Notes under the pieces: generated by a model
Seen by the model: the letters and a program-made list of their open reading frames with translations, nothing else
What the model was told of the DNA's origin: nothing
The model's database searches: none
Program-made: the position numbers and the translations under genes
Origin: Chitinophaga hostae
Lineage (GTDB): Bacteria; Bacteroidota; Bacteroidia; Chitinophagales; Chitinophagaceae
Assembly: GCF_018224885.1 (NCBI RefSeq)
Contig: NZ_JAGTXB010000004.1
Location: 496,001 to 560,000 of the forward strand
Direction of reading: 5' to 3'
DNA length: 64,000 bases
Part shown: in pieces, positions 55,112 to 63,450 of the stretch
Layout of the letters: each line of letters begins with the position of its first letter
Numbering within the stretch: the first letter of the stretch is position 1

Positions 55112-55528
55112 TTAGTTCCGGGTCAGGATATCTTTCAATGTTTTGTTTTCCAGTATTTTCAGGGCGGAGTCTCTTACTTTTCCCATTACTTCGTTCAGGC
55201 CGCAAACGGCTTCGTCGCGGCAATTTTCGCAGCGTTCGTAGTAGTTCAGGCTCACGCAGGGGAGAAGGGCGATAGGGCCGTCCAGCAGGCGGATAATTTT
55301 AGCCAATGCAATCTCTTTGGGAGGCCGCATCAGGTAGTAGCCCCCGCCTTTTCCTTTTTTACTGCCAAGGATGCCGGCATTCTTCAATTCCAGTAAAATA
55401 TTTTCCAGGAATTTGATAGAGATATTTTTTTCCTGTGCGATCTCAGATATAAGGATGGGGCCTTTATCTACGTTCTCTGCCAGGTGTACTAAAGCGTGAA
55501 ATGCGTATTGTGTTTTTTTCGATAACAT
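55112..55528 (-). CDS. Rrf2 family transcriptional regulator
   Basis: 138 aa winged-helix regulator. The DNA-binding part (ILISEIAQEKNISIKFLENILLELK split; residues 25-50) and the GKGGGYYLMRPP wing (59-70) are typical. Four cysteines are present: C91, C100, C103 and C109 (CVSLNYYERC, ENCRDEAVC), which may bind an FeS cluster or sense thiols or cysteine like IscR/CymR. It lies upstream of the cysH operon on the same strand, which suggests control of sulfur assimilation, by context. Confidence 0.9.
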   Translation of the reverse strand: MLSKKTQYAFHALVHLAENVDKGPILISEIAQEKNISIKFLENILLELKNAGILGSKKGKGGGYYLMRPPKEIALAKIIRLLDGPIALLPCVSLNYYERCENCRDEAVCGLNEVMGKVRDSALKILENKTLKDILTRN

Positions 55529-55603
55529 ACTGACTGATTTGCATCCCTCCCGGATGAACTAATAGTGCGGTGCGCACTTTATATTCGTACAAAGATACAG
55601 CTT

Positions 55604-55708
55604 TTCCGGCTTTTAGCTGTTAGCCGTTAGCTGTTAGTAAAACCGCATAACATATAATTTATCTCCGCTGCATTTACTAAAAGCTAAAAGCTAATGCCTG
55701 AAAGCTAG
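55604..55708. repeat. Family B palindrome between dapB and Rrf2 gene
   Basis: AGCTGTTAGCCGTTAGCTGT heptamers on the left and AAAAGCTAAAAGCTAATGCC on the right, with GCTGCATTTACTAA linker. The right edge contains the dapB stop codon. Confidence 0.8.
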
Positions 55709-56418
55709 AATAGTACTTCCCGCATGGTGAATACGCCTGTTTTTCCCTTGATCCATTCTGCGGCCACCACAGCGCCGGCAGCGAAGCCTTCCCTGGAGTG
55801 GGCGGTATGTGAAATCGTAATATCGTCGATATCGGAAGTATAGTTAATGATATGGGTACCTGGCGCCGGATCTATTCTTTTGGAAATGATGGGCAGCGTA
55901 CCGGGTTCGTTGCTGTAGTCGTTTGTCCAGCTGGTTTTGCGGGTAACATTTGCCATTACCTGCTCTGCCAGGGTGAGGGCGGTGCCGCTTGGGGCGTCCT
56001 TTTTCTGGGTATGGTGGATTTCTTCCATCCACACGTTATACTGGGGCTGACTGGCCATCAGTTCTGCCAGTCGTTTATTGACTTCGAAGAAGATGTTTAC
56101 GCCGATGCTGAAATTGGTGGTATGTAAAAAAGCCTGTTTCCGCTGTTCACAGATACTCTTTATTTCAGACAGCTTATCGAGCCAGCCGGTGGTACCGGAA
56201 ATAACGGGTACGTTGGCATCAAAACATTTCAGGATGTTATCATAAGCGGTTTCCGGGGTGGAAAACTCTATGGCTACGTCCGCCTTTTCCAGGTGCTCTT
56301 TTTCCAGCAGGTGCTGGCTGTTTACATCTACACGGATGATGATTTCGTGGCCTTTAGCGACAGCAATCGCTTCTATTGCCTTTCCCATTTTACCATATCC
56401 GATAAGCGCTATTTTCAT
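55705..56418 (-). CDS. dapB: 4-hydroxy-tetrahydrodipicolinate reductase
   Basis: 237 aa, family length for Bacteroidota. Reduces hydroxy-tetrahydrodipicolinate in lysine and meso-DAP synthesis. NAD(P)-binding GYGKMGKAIE (about residues 7-16), GTTGWLDKL, HTTNFSIGVNIFFEVN, and the catalytic EIHHTQKKDAPSGTALTLAE (about 133-152, His-His and Lys). The last residues F-stop are TTC TAG, where TAG is within the heptamer repeat. Downstream of the DUF5683 gene. Confidence 0.95.
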   Translation of the reverse strand: MKIALIGYGKMGKAIEAIAVAKGHEIIIRVDVNSQHLLEKEHLEKADVAIEFSTPETAYDNILKCFDANVPVISGTTGWLDKLSEIKSICEQRKQAFLHTTNFSIGVNIFFEVNKRLAELMASQPQYNVWMEEIHHTQKKDAPSGTALTLAEQVMANVTRKTSWTNDYSNEPGTLPIISKRIDPAPGTHIINYTSDIDDITISHTAHSREGFAAGAVVAAEWIKGKTGVFTMREVLF

Positions 56419-56462
56419 GACCCTTGTAAGTTGTATGTTATGTTTGATTGATAAATGATTGA

Positions 56463-57173
56463 TCAGCGGCCGGCAAAATACCCGGTTCTTTTGGCCTTTT
56501 TGCCGCCAATGGATATGTTCACACCAATGCCCAGTGTACGGTTGTTGATCAGCGTGGGAGAAATACGCATGCTGAGATCGTCGGACATATCGAAGTTACG
56601 CAGGTGTGCAAATACGGTAGCATCCACGATGTTCAGCCCGTAGGCCAATATAAAGAACAATACAGAGTAATCCACATACTGGCGGTACTGATCCCGGTAT
56701 ACCTTGAGGGATTCAGGATCAAGACGCACCGTAATCGGGTCCTTATCGTTGGTATCCGGATTGCCGTCTACCCGGAGCCGGTAGGCATCCCGGAACAGTT
56801 TATACGTTTTCATGTTATCGATGAAAAAATAGGTACAGGTACCTATTGCTGCGTATACCAGTGGCATTTTCCAGTACTCCCGGTTATATGCCTGTCCGAG
56901 TCCGGGAAACACCGCCGAGTACAGCGCCGCTTTACGCGGACTGTGTGGCAGCTTGGCATTCGGAATATAGGCGGAATCTGTGAAAATGGATTTATTCGCT
57001 TTTACAGTATCGGTACCTGGCGCAGGTACCGGCCGGATCACCGTATCCATTGTTTTTGCTACCGGCCGTAAAGTATCCTGTGCCCGGAGGGGAACAGCTA
57101 TTACAATCGTGAGCAACAACAATAGAAAGTAACGTCGTAGTGAATGAAATGCGTATTGAGCCTTATTAGCCAC
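56463..57173 (-). CDS. DUF5683 family membrane protein
   Basis: 236 aa with an N-terminal signal/anchor (about residues 12-31). Motif SPRKAALYSAVFPGLGQAYNREYWKMP (split; about residues 78-103) is the DUF5683 hallmark. Two or three hydrophobic spans follow (about 105-122, 175-190). Unknown function; typically between parB and dapB in Bacteroidota. Overlaps the 3-prime end of parB by eight bases. Confidence 0.87.
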   Translation of the reverse strand: MANKAQYAFHSLRRYFLLLLLTIVIAVPLRAQDTLRPVAKTMDTVIRPVPAPGTDTVKANKSIFTDSAYIPNAKLPHSPRKAALYSAVFPGLGQAYNREYWKMPLVYAAIGTCTYFFIDNMKTYKLFRDAYRLRVDGNPDTNDKDPITVRLDPESLKVYRDQYRQYVDYSVLFFILAYGLNIVDATVFAHLRNFDMSDDLSMRISPTLINNRTLGIGVNISIGGKKAKRTGYFAGR

Positions 57174-58083
57174 CGTATATATCTATTTTTTCCAGGATGC
57201 TATCCAGTTCTTCGTCCGAATAAAATTCGATTAAAATGCTGCCTTTACCAGTTTTACTTCTGTCCAGTTTTACTTTAGTAGAGAAGTGGCTGGCCAGGTT
57301 ATCCTGAATTTTTTGAAAAGCAGGTGGTAATTTCAGTTTAACTGATTTCTGCTGATGATTTTTGTCGGCCTGGTTAATTTTTCGTGCCAGGTCTTCCGTT
57401 TGTCTTACAGACAAGCCATTTTTCAGGATCTCGTTGTAAAGGAAAAGCTGGTTTTCGACATTTTCCACGCCGGTCAGTACCCGGGCATGGCCCATGCTCA
57501 ACTGGCCATTACGCACCGCCACCTGGATATCGGGCGGCAGTTTGAGTAAGCGTATATAGTTGGTAACAGTACTTCTTTCTTTGCCCATACGGTCGGCTAC
57601 CTGCTCCTGTGTGAGGGTGCATTCTTCCATTAACCGTTTATAGCTCAATCCTACTTCGATGGCATTCAGATTTTCGCGTTGCAGGTTTTCCAGCAAGGCC
57701 AGTTCCAGGAGTTCCTGGTCATTTACCTGGCGGATATAGGCCGGAATATCTTTCAGACCGGCCAGTTTACTCGCTCTCAGGCGTCGTTCACCGGCGATCA
57801 GCTGAAATTTCTTGGCGCTGATTTTTGCTACAGTAACAGGCTGGATGACATCGTGCAGTTTGATAGACTGGCTTAGCTCCTGTAAAGAAACCTCATCAAA
57901 GTCGCGACGCGGCTGTTTCGGATTAGTTACAATCTGATCCAGTGAAATGCGTTCTATACCGGTAGCAGCGGCTACTACCTTATCACCCAGGGCGCCGGCA
58001 GTATGCTTCAGATCTGTGTCGATGTTTTGAAGCAGTGAGCGGATGCCTTTACCCAATGCCTCTTTCTTACTTGGATTGGTCAT
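57166..58083 (-). CDS. parB: Chromosome partitioning protein ParB
   Basis: 305 aa. ParB/Srx CTPase domain with LDQIVTNPKQPRRDFDE and the GERRLRASKLAG motif (about residues 112-123), followed by a helix-turn-helix domain (LTQEQVADRMGKERSTVTNY) and a C-terminal dimerisation region. Binds parS and loads condensin on the chromosome. Overlaps parA by 17 bases. No parS site (TGTTTCACGTGAAACA) is visible in the window. Confidence 0.95.
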   Translation of the reverse strand: MTNPSKKEALGKGIRSLLQNIDTDLKHTAGALGDKVVAAATGIERISLDQIVTNPKQPRRDFDEVSLQELSQSIKLHDVIQPVTVAKISAKKFQLIAGERRLRASKLAGLKDIPAYIRQVNDQELLELALLENLQRENLNAIEVGLSYKRLMEECTLTQEQVADRMGKERSTVTNYIRLLKLPPDIQVAVRNGQLSMGHARVLTGVENVENQLFLYNEILKNGLSVRQTEDLARKINQADKNHQQKSVKLKLPPAFQKIQDNLASHFSTKVKLDRSKTGKGSILIEFYSDEELDSILEKIDIYGG

Positions 58084-58888
58084 CGTTAATAGCTAGGATT
58101 TTGTCTTTGGATTTAATTTTAGTGTAGTTATGTTTTTGCAGAATTTCCTTTGCCAGGTTCAGGTAGTTGATCGCACCTGTACTGGCGGCATCATACATAA
58201 TTACAGATTTGCCAAAGCTGGGAGCTTCGCCCAGTTTGGTGTTGCGGTGAATGATCGTGTTAAATACGCTTTCTTCGAAATGTTGTTTTACCTCATCCAC
58301 CACCTGGTTGCTCAGGCGCAAGCGACCATCGTACATGGTCATCAGGATCCCTTCGATTTCCAGCGCTGTATTCAGTCTGCTCTGTACAATCTTGATGGTA
58401 TTCAGTAATTTACCCAATCCTTCCAGTGCGAAAAATTCGCATTGTACGGGGATAATCACGGAGTTGGACGCTACGAGTGCGTTTACAGTGATTAAACCCA
58501 GGGAAGGGGAGCAGTCCAGGATTACAAAATCGTAATCCTCTTCAACGCTATCAATCACCTGTTTCATCACTCTTTCCCGGTTGGGGTGGTTGATGAGTTC
58601 CAGTTCCGCGCCTACCAGGTCAATATGGGAGGGCAGTACCTTCAGGTTGGGAGTATCAGATTCCAGTATCACGTCTTTGGCCTGCACATCGTTCACCATA
58701 CAGTCGTACAGGCTCTGCTGCACATTGCGCAGGTCGAAACCCAGCCCCGTAGTGCTGTTTGCCTGAGGGTCAGCGTCTACCAGCAGTGTTTTAAATTCCA
58801 GCACAGCCAGGCTGCTTGCCAGGTTTATTGCACTTGTAGTTTTTCCTACGCCACCTTTCTGGTTAGCGATCGCGATTATTCTAGCCAT
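58067..58888 (-). CDS. parA: Chromosome partitioning ATPase ParA
   Basis: 273 aa. Deviant Walker A motif KGGVGKTT at residues 11-18, switch region DADPQANST, and Walker B LDCSPSLGLIT. Partners with ParB in chromosome segregation. First of parA-parB-DUF5683-dapB on the minus strand; the 17-base overlap with parB implies translational coupling. Standard length. Confidence 0.96.
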   Translation of the reverse strand: MARIIAIANQKGGVGKTTSAINLASSLAVLEFKTLLVDADPQANSTTGLGFDLRNVQQSLYDCMVNDVQAKDVILESDTPNLKVLPSHIDLVGAELELINHPNRERVMKQVIDSVEEDYDFVILDCSPSLGLITVNALVASNSVIIPVQCEFFALEGLGKLLNTIKIVQSRLNTALEIEGILMTMYDGRLRLSNQVVDEVKQHFEESVFNTIIHRNTKLGEAPSFGKSVIMYDAASTGAINYLNLAKEILQKHNYTKIKSKDKILAINDDQSK

Positions 58889-58955
58889 TGTGTAATTTAA
58901 AAAATCAAAGGTTATTGATAGGATAAAGGATAAATCAGCGATGATTACTTCTTCC

Positions 58956-59636
58956 TCAAACCTCTATCGTACTTCCGATTTCCGGAAGTAACAATTCCAC
59001 ACCGGCATCTTCAAACTGCTGTATGGCTTCGTTGCTATCAATCTTAACGTAGCCAAAAGTGTTATAGTGTACGCCGATTATTTTTTCGCATTCGATCAGT
59101 TCTGCTGCTGCTATGGCATCTTCAATACCCATGGTGAAATTATCACCGATGGGTAACACTGCAAAATCCAGTGAGGCAATGGCAGGCACCAATTCCATGT
59201 CTAATGTGAGCGCTGTATCTCCTGAATAATAAAAATTACCTTCTTCCGTCATGAAAATAAACCCCATCGGGTTACCTCCATAAGTGCCATCTGGTAAACT
59301 GCTGGAATGTTGCGCCACCACACATTTCACGGTACCGAAATCAAACTTCCATTTTCCGCCGGTATTCATCGGGTGCAGCTTTTCTATCCCCTGTTTACCT
59401 GCCCAGGTCACAATTTCATAATTGGATACCACAGTGGCATTGGTGCGTTTCGCCAGGTCTACCAGGTCAGCGGTGTGATCCTCGTGTCCGTGCGAAACAA
59501 ATATGTAATCCGCCGTTATGGCATGGATGTCTACTTTTTTAGCCAGCTCATTATGGGTGATAAAAGGATCAAAAAGGATCTTTTTCCCCTTTATTTCGAC
59601 CGCAAAACAGGAATGTCCGTAGCAAGTATACCTCAT
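58956..59636 (-). CDS. Metal-dependent hydrolase, UPF0173 / metallo-beta-lactamase fold
   Basis: 226 aa. H49-G-H51-E-D53-H54 (SHGHEDH) is the metallo-beta-lactamase metal motif, and MRYTCYGHSCFAVE and GDTALTLDM are UPF0173 family stretches. Small cytoplasmic hydrolase with unknown substrate. Minus-strand single gene upstream of parA, not overlapping. A family C palindrome lies just upstream. Confidence 0.88.
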   Translation of the reverse strand: MRYTCYGHSCFAVEIKGKKILFDPFITHNELAKKVDIHAITADYIFVSHGHEDHTADLVDLAKRTNATVVSNYEIVTWAGKQGIEKLHPMNTGGKWKFDFGTVKCVVAQHSSSLPDGTYGGNPMGFIFMTEEGNFYYSGDTALTLDMELVPAIASLDFAVLPIGDNFTMGIEDAIAAAELIECEKIIGVHYNTFGYVKIDSNEAIQQFEDAGVELLLPEIGSTIEV

Positions 59637-59653
59637 AATAACCTTTTTATTGG

Positions 59654-59742
59654 AGAATTACGAATTATGCATTTCAAATGACGGTATGTGGTAAACAACA
59701 TTTACCGATTCCGTTTGAAATCCGTAATTCGTAATTCTTTCT
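59654..59742. repeat. Family C palindrome upstream of UPF0173 gene
   Basis: GAATTACGAATTATGCATTT on the left and CCGTAATTCGTAATTC on the right, with ATTTCAAATGACGG pairing with CCGTTTGAAAT inside. Arms pair over about 37 bp with a 15 bp loop. It begins 18 bp upstream of the UPF0173 start codon. Confidence 0.85.
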
Positions 59743-60098
59743 AAAAGTAGCTCAATCGGACAAAAATACAACGATTACATAAAATTCGGGCGCTGTAGTA
59801 TATTTATTTATACACAAACTGTTCGCAGAATAGGTATCGTAAGCTGTTAACGGGTTAATTTTTAGCCGGTTTCAGCGGGGGTAAGTCTAATATATTATTA
59901 AAATATTAAAATTATCTATGGTATATTGCCGGCCGGCAAATGTACTGTTTCTCCCGGCGTATATAAAAAAAATAAAAACATACAATTCTTCCCTTTGTTA
60001 TTCGTCTGCATACTTACATATCACCGGTTTTAACTTTTCCGACCAGTCATATTGTGTTAAATTGCTTCATTATTACATATCTATATTAAATTTCTATA
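59743..60098. other. AT-rich spacer before the membrane phosphoesterase gene
   Basis: About 356 bp, strongly AT-rich, with no supported gene. The short plus-strand frame at 59918-60175 overlaps the phosphoesterase start and has no family look. It probably carries the promoter of the phosphoesterase gene, but no perfect TAnnTTTG box was found. Confidence 0.4.
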
Positions 60099-61364
60099 AT
60101 GCGACCCGGACTCAATTCCGTCATTCTGATTGTTTTCCTTCTGTTACTGGATATCTATGTTTTCCAGGCTGTTAAAGCCATGGTGTATATGTCTGCTCCC
60201 AGGGTAAGAACTATTACCTACTCCGTTTACTGGTTTATATCGGTCACCTGCCTGGTAATGATCGCCTTATTGCCCTATCTCAACTGGCATAACTGGCCTC
60301 CCACGCTTAAATCATACCTCATGGCCCTTTTTATGGGTCTGGTACTGGCAAAGCTGCTGGTAACGGTATTTCTGTTGATCGATGACATCAGGAGAGGTGT
60401 GGTATGGGTCATCCGCCAGTTTGCCGGCGCACCTGCGGCTGAGGTTTCCAGCGCCGTGAGCGGGTTAACCCGTTCCCAGTTCCTGAGCCGGCTGGGGCTC
60501 ATTACCGGCGGCACCCTGTTTGGCACCCTGATATACGGCTTCTCCAATAAATACAACTACCGGGTCCATAAAATGAAGCTGGCGTTTAAGCACCTGCCGG
60601 CCTCATTTAAAGGGCTCCGCATTGTACAGATCTCCGACATTCACTCCGGCAGCTTCGCCAACCGTGAAGCGGTACAGAAAGGGGTAAAAATGATCCTGGA
60701 TCAAAAACCCGACCTGGTGCTGTTTACCGGCGACCTGGTCAACGATCGCGCTGATGAAATGGCCAACTGGATGGATGTATTCCGGGAAGTGAAAGCGCCC
60801 ATGGGCGTGTTTTCTACCCTGGGCAACCACGACTATGGCGACTATTTCCCCTGGCCCGATAAAACGCCCAACGGGTACAGCGCCATGCAGCATGAAAACC
60901 TGGATCGCCTCAAGGCGCTTCACGGAGAGCTGGGCTGGAAGCTGATGATGAATGAAAACGTGGTGCTGGAGCGCAGCGGAGAACAGATCGCCCTGCTGGG
61001 TGTGGAAAACTGGAGCGCTATTAAACGTTTTCCCCGTTATGGTGACCTGAAACGCGCGTACGAAGGCGTAAGTCATATTCCTTTCAAGATCTTATTATCG
61101 CACGACCCCACCCACTGGGATGCACAGGTACGTACCGAATACCCCGATATTGCGCTGATGCTGGCCGGTCATACCCATGGTATGCAGTTCGGCGTGGAAA
61201 TACCCGGGTTGAAATGGAGCCCGGCGCAGTACTTCTATAAAGAATGGGCGGGTTTATATAAACAGGGCGAGCAATTCCTGTATGTGAACCGCGGGTTTGG
61301 TTTCCTGGGTTACCCGGGAAGGGTAGGCGTATTACCGGAAATTACCGTGATCGACCTGGTATAA
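60099..61364 (+). CDS. Membrane-anchored metallophosphoesterase
   Basis: 421 aa. About four hydrophobic spans occupy the first 150 residues (roughly 5-23, 38-60, 70-95, 130-147), then a calcineurin-like phosphoesterase domain with QISDIHSG, LFTGDLV, TLGNHDYGDY, LSHDPTHW and AGHTHGMQFG metal motifs. Related to YaeI/YkuE-type enzymes that act on lipid headgroups or phosphoesters. The phosphoesterase face is probably external. Substrate unknown. Confidence 0.88.
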   Translation: MRPGLNSVILIVFLLLLDIYVFQAVKAMVYMSAPRVRTITYSVYWFISVTCLVMIALLPYLNWHNWPPTLKSYLMALFMGLVLAKLLVTVFLLIDDIRRGVVWVIRQFAGAPAAEVSSAVSGLTRSQFLSRLGLITGGTLFGTLIYGFSNKYNYRVHKMKLAFKHLPASFKGLRIVQISDIHSGSFANREAVQKGVKMILDQKPDLVLFTGDLVNDRADEMANWMDVFREVKAPMGVFSTLGNHDYGDYFPWPDKTPNGYSAMQHENLDRLKALHGELGWKLMMNENVVLERSGEQIALLGVENWSAIKRFPRYGDLKRAYEGVSHIPFKILLSHDPTHWDAQVRTEYPDIALMLAGHTHGMQFGVEIPGLKWSPAQYFYKEWAGLYKQGEQFLYVNRGFGFLGYPGRVGVLPEITVIDLV

Positions 61365-61477
61365 GGAAGGTTGACCGACAGAAAACCAGTGTTTAACCGC
61401 TTATTCGCCCCGTTCATGGGATCGGGGTGTTGAAATGGCGAATTACACTTATATTGCGGCTACGTACTTATTAAAAC

Positions 61478-62386
61478 ATGCGCCTATACTTCTTAACTAT
61501 CCTGTTGTTATGTAGCCGTATTGCAACAGGGCAAACTTTAGCAGAGCTGGAAAAACAGCTTGATTCGCTGTTACAGAAACAGCAAAAAAGTGAAGTAGTG
61601 GCCGGTATCGGGTATGGTAATAATCCCGCTTATGGCAGTAAAGTTACCAACTTCGAGTTACCTGTTGTGTTGAAAACATTTGTAGCGCCGTCGCTGAGTT
61701 ATTATCATAAAAGCGGTTTCTATACAGGCGTTAGCGCATATTATCTTTTTAATTCCAACAACAACCCATGGTTTGAATGGGATTTCACTGCCGGATACGA
61801 CTATACGAAAAACAATAATTTCCTTACGGGGATTTCTTATACCCGTTATATATTTACAGATTCCAGCGATGTACCGGCCACGCCGATCAAGAACGAGGTA
61901 TTTGCCTACTTTTACTATCGTAAATGGTGGCTGGAACCCGGAATAAGTGTGGATTATGGTTGGGGAAAAGATGTTTCCAAAGGAGCGCATATCCGTGAGA
62001 CCCTTCGTGGTAATGATTTTAATGTGATTGCATCTGTACGGCATCCCTTTATTTTTTCCGGAGTGGTTGGCAGAACAGATGTGTTATTGTTCACACCATC
62101 GGTTAACCTCACGATGGGTACCGCCAATTATTACAGCAACCTTAAAGCTTTCCAGTATATTACCCGGTCGCCCAAAATAACCGAGCTGAAAAAACATCCG
62201 GGAAGAGAACTGAATTTCGAAGATCATACCTCTTTTGAACCCCGCGCGGCCGATATTACCATGAGTGTATCCTATTTTGTAGGCCGGCTTAATCTCGCGC
62301 CCTCCTTCACTGTTTTCAGGTCTTTCACCGGTACGGACCAGGGAATTATGAGTTATTTTACCGCCCGCATGGCCTACAGTTTTTAG
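61478..62386 (+). CDS. Outer-membrane beta-barrel protein, unknown function
   Basis: 302 aa. A signal peptide (residues 1-18, ending ATGQ) is followed by a short coiled stretch (LAELEKQLDSLLQKQQ) and then a barrel pattern of alternating aromatic and polar residues, ending in MAYSF with a terminal aromatic. No family recognised. It lies 114 bp downstream of the phosphoesterase gene, same strand, and is followed by a second barrel gene. Confidence 0.75.
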   Translation: MRLYFLTILLLCSRIATGQTLAELEKQLDSLLQKQQKSEVVAGIGYGNNPAYGSKVTNFELPVVLKTFVAPSLSYYHKSGFYTGVSAYYLFNSNNNPWFEWDFTAGYDYTKNNNFLTGISYTRYIFTDSSDVPATPIKNEVFAYFYYRKWWLEPGISVDYGWGKDVSKGAHIRETLRGNDFNVIASVRHPFIFSGVVGRTDVLLFTPSVNLTMGTANYYSNLKAFQYITRSPKITELKKHPGRELNFEDHTSFEPRAADITMSVSYFVGRLNLAPSFTVFRSFTGTDQGIMSYFTARMAYSF

Positions 62387-62496
62387 TTTCTTTAACAAAT
62401 AGCACGGAATTTGTATTTACGCGGTCGTAAATAGGAAATAGGGGTATCGTTTACCTGGAACGTCTATATTTTAACCATTACTAACAATACATTATT

Positions 62497-63108
62497 ATGA
62501 AAAAACTGTTTTTAGCCGTAGCAGTGCTGACGATGGCTGCTGTAACAACTGTTAATGCTCAGACCAGCAAATTCCTGCGCTTTGGTGTTAAAGGTGGAGC
62601 CAACCTTGGAAAGCTTGACGGAACCGGTTTCCAGGATGGATTTAAACTGGGTTACCACCTCGGTGGTTTTGCCCAGGTAAACCTTGCAAAAGGATTTGGT
62701 GTTCAGGGAGAAGTCATCTTTTCGTCTACCAAAACTGAAACAACAGACAATTTCAGTGACATTTACAAGAACGCAAGTACTGCCGACAACCGTAAGAAAA
62801 TCAGCCTGAATTATTTGAGTATTCCGTTACTCGCCAATATTGACCTGGGTACGCCACGTTTAAAACTCCAGGTAGGTCCTCAGTTTGGTGCTATGGTAAG
62901 CGACAGGAAAGTATTGGGCGCTGCCAAAGAGGCTTTTAAAGGTGGTGAAATTTCCGGTGTAGCCGGTTTATGGCTGCAATTACCAATTATTAACATCAGT
63001 GCCCGTTATATCGTTGGCTTCAATGACGTGAAAAACTTTAGCGATGCAGCGAACACCAGCAACTGGAAAAACCAGAGCATACAGCTGGGTGTAGGGGTAA
63101 GCTTCTAA
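62497..63108 (+). CDS. Porin-family outer-membrane beta-barrel protein
   Basis: 203 aa PorT-like barrel. Signal peptide residues 1-22 (ending VNAQ), then RFGVKGGANLGKLDG, QVNLAKGFGVQGEVIFSS, KISLNYLSIPLLANIDL and the terminal GVGVSF typical of the family. Single small barrel, function unknown; not a large-channel porin by size. It ends in the B9 array and is followed by a strong terminator. Confidence 0.88.
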   Translation: MKKLFLAVAVLTMAAVTTVNAQTSKFLRFGVKGGANLGKLDGTGFQDGFKLGYHLGGFAQVNLAKGFGVQGEVIFSSTKTETTDNFSDIYKNASTADNRKKISLNYLSIPLLANIDLGTPRLKLQVGPQFGAMVSDRKVLGAAKEAFKGGEISGVAGLWLQLPIINISARYIVGFNDVKNFSDAANTSNWKNQSIQLGVGVSF

Positions 63109-63330
63109 CAGCTTTTAGCCATTAGCTTTTAGCTTTTAGTTAAATGCAGCGGACCAGCGGTTAGCTTTTAGCAAGTATATAAAAGGCAGGGGATAGATAT
63201 CTTTATATCTGTCCCCTGCTTTTTTGTTAAGGGATGTTAAGGATTGGTGATAGAAAACTGAAAGTGGTAACTTCATCTTCCCTGCATTTGGCTAACAGCT
63301 AACAGCTAATAGCTAACCGCTAACCGCTGG
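63100..63330. repeat. Family B arms flanking the porin terminator
   Basis: Left: heptamers AGCTTTT, AGCCATT, AGCTTTT with TAAATGCAGCGGA linker (63110-63153). Right: TGCATTTGGCTAACAGC and heptamers AACAGCT, AATAGCT, AACCGCT (63282-63327). In between lies a strong terminator. Confidence 0.8.
63182..63226 (+). terminator. Intrinsic terminator of the porin gene
   Basis: GCAGGGGATAGATAT (63186-63200) pairs with ATATCTGTCCCCTGC (63205-63219; one G.T wobble), followed by six T residues. Lies between the two halves of the B9 array. Confidence 0.85.
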
Positions 63331-63353
63331 TTCGCTCCCTGCCGAATCGTCAC

Positions 63354-63430
63354 TTGGCATTAAACTTGACAATATAGGGATACATAAAAAAAAGAGGACT
63401 TATACAGGCTTGTCTGACAGAATGTCCTCA
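63354..63430 (+). promoter_or_regulatory. lon leader region
   Basis: A sigma-54-like pattern TTGGCAT-N5-TTGAC (63354-63370) lacks the GC of the -12 element, so it is weak. Downstream, GAGGAC (63394-63399) can pair with GTCCTC (63424-63429) in the leader of lon. Confidence 0.25.
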
Positions 63431-63450
63431 TGAGGCTTTAAATATCTCAG

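Noticed and set aside
9103..55708. CRISPR array explanation for the repeats
   Set aside because: Repeats are not evenly spaced with unique spacers, are dispersed over many gene gaps, and no cas genes are present.
59918..60175. 85-codon plus-strand frame before the membrane phosphoesterase
   Set aside because: Overlaps the start of the phosphoesterase gene in another frame and has random-like composition.
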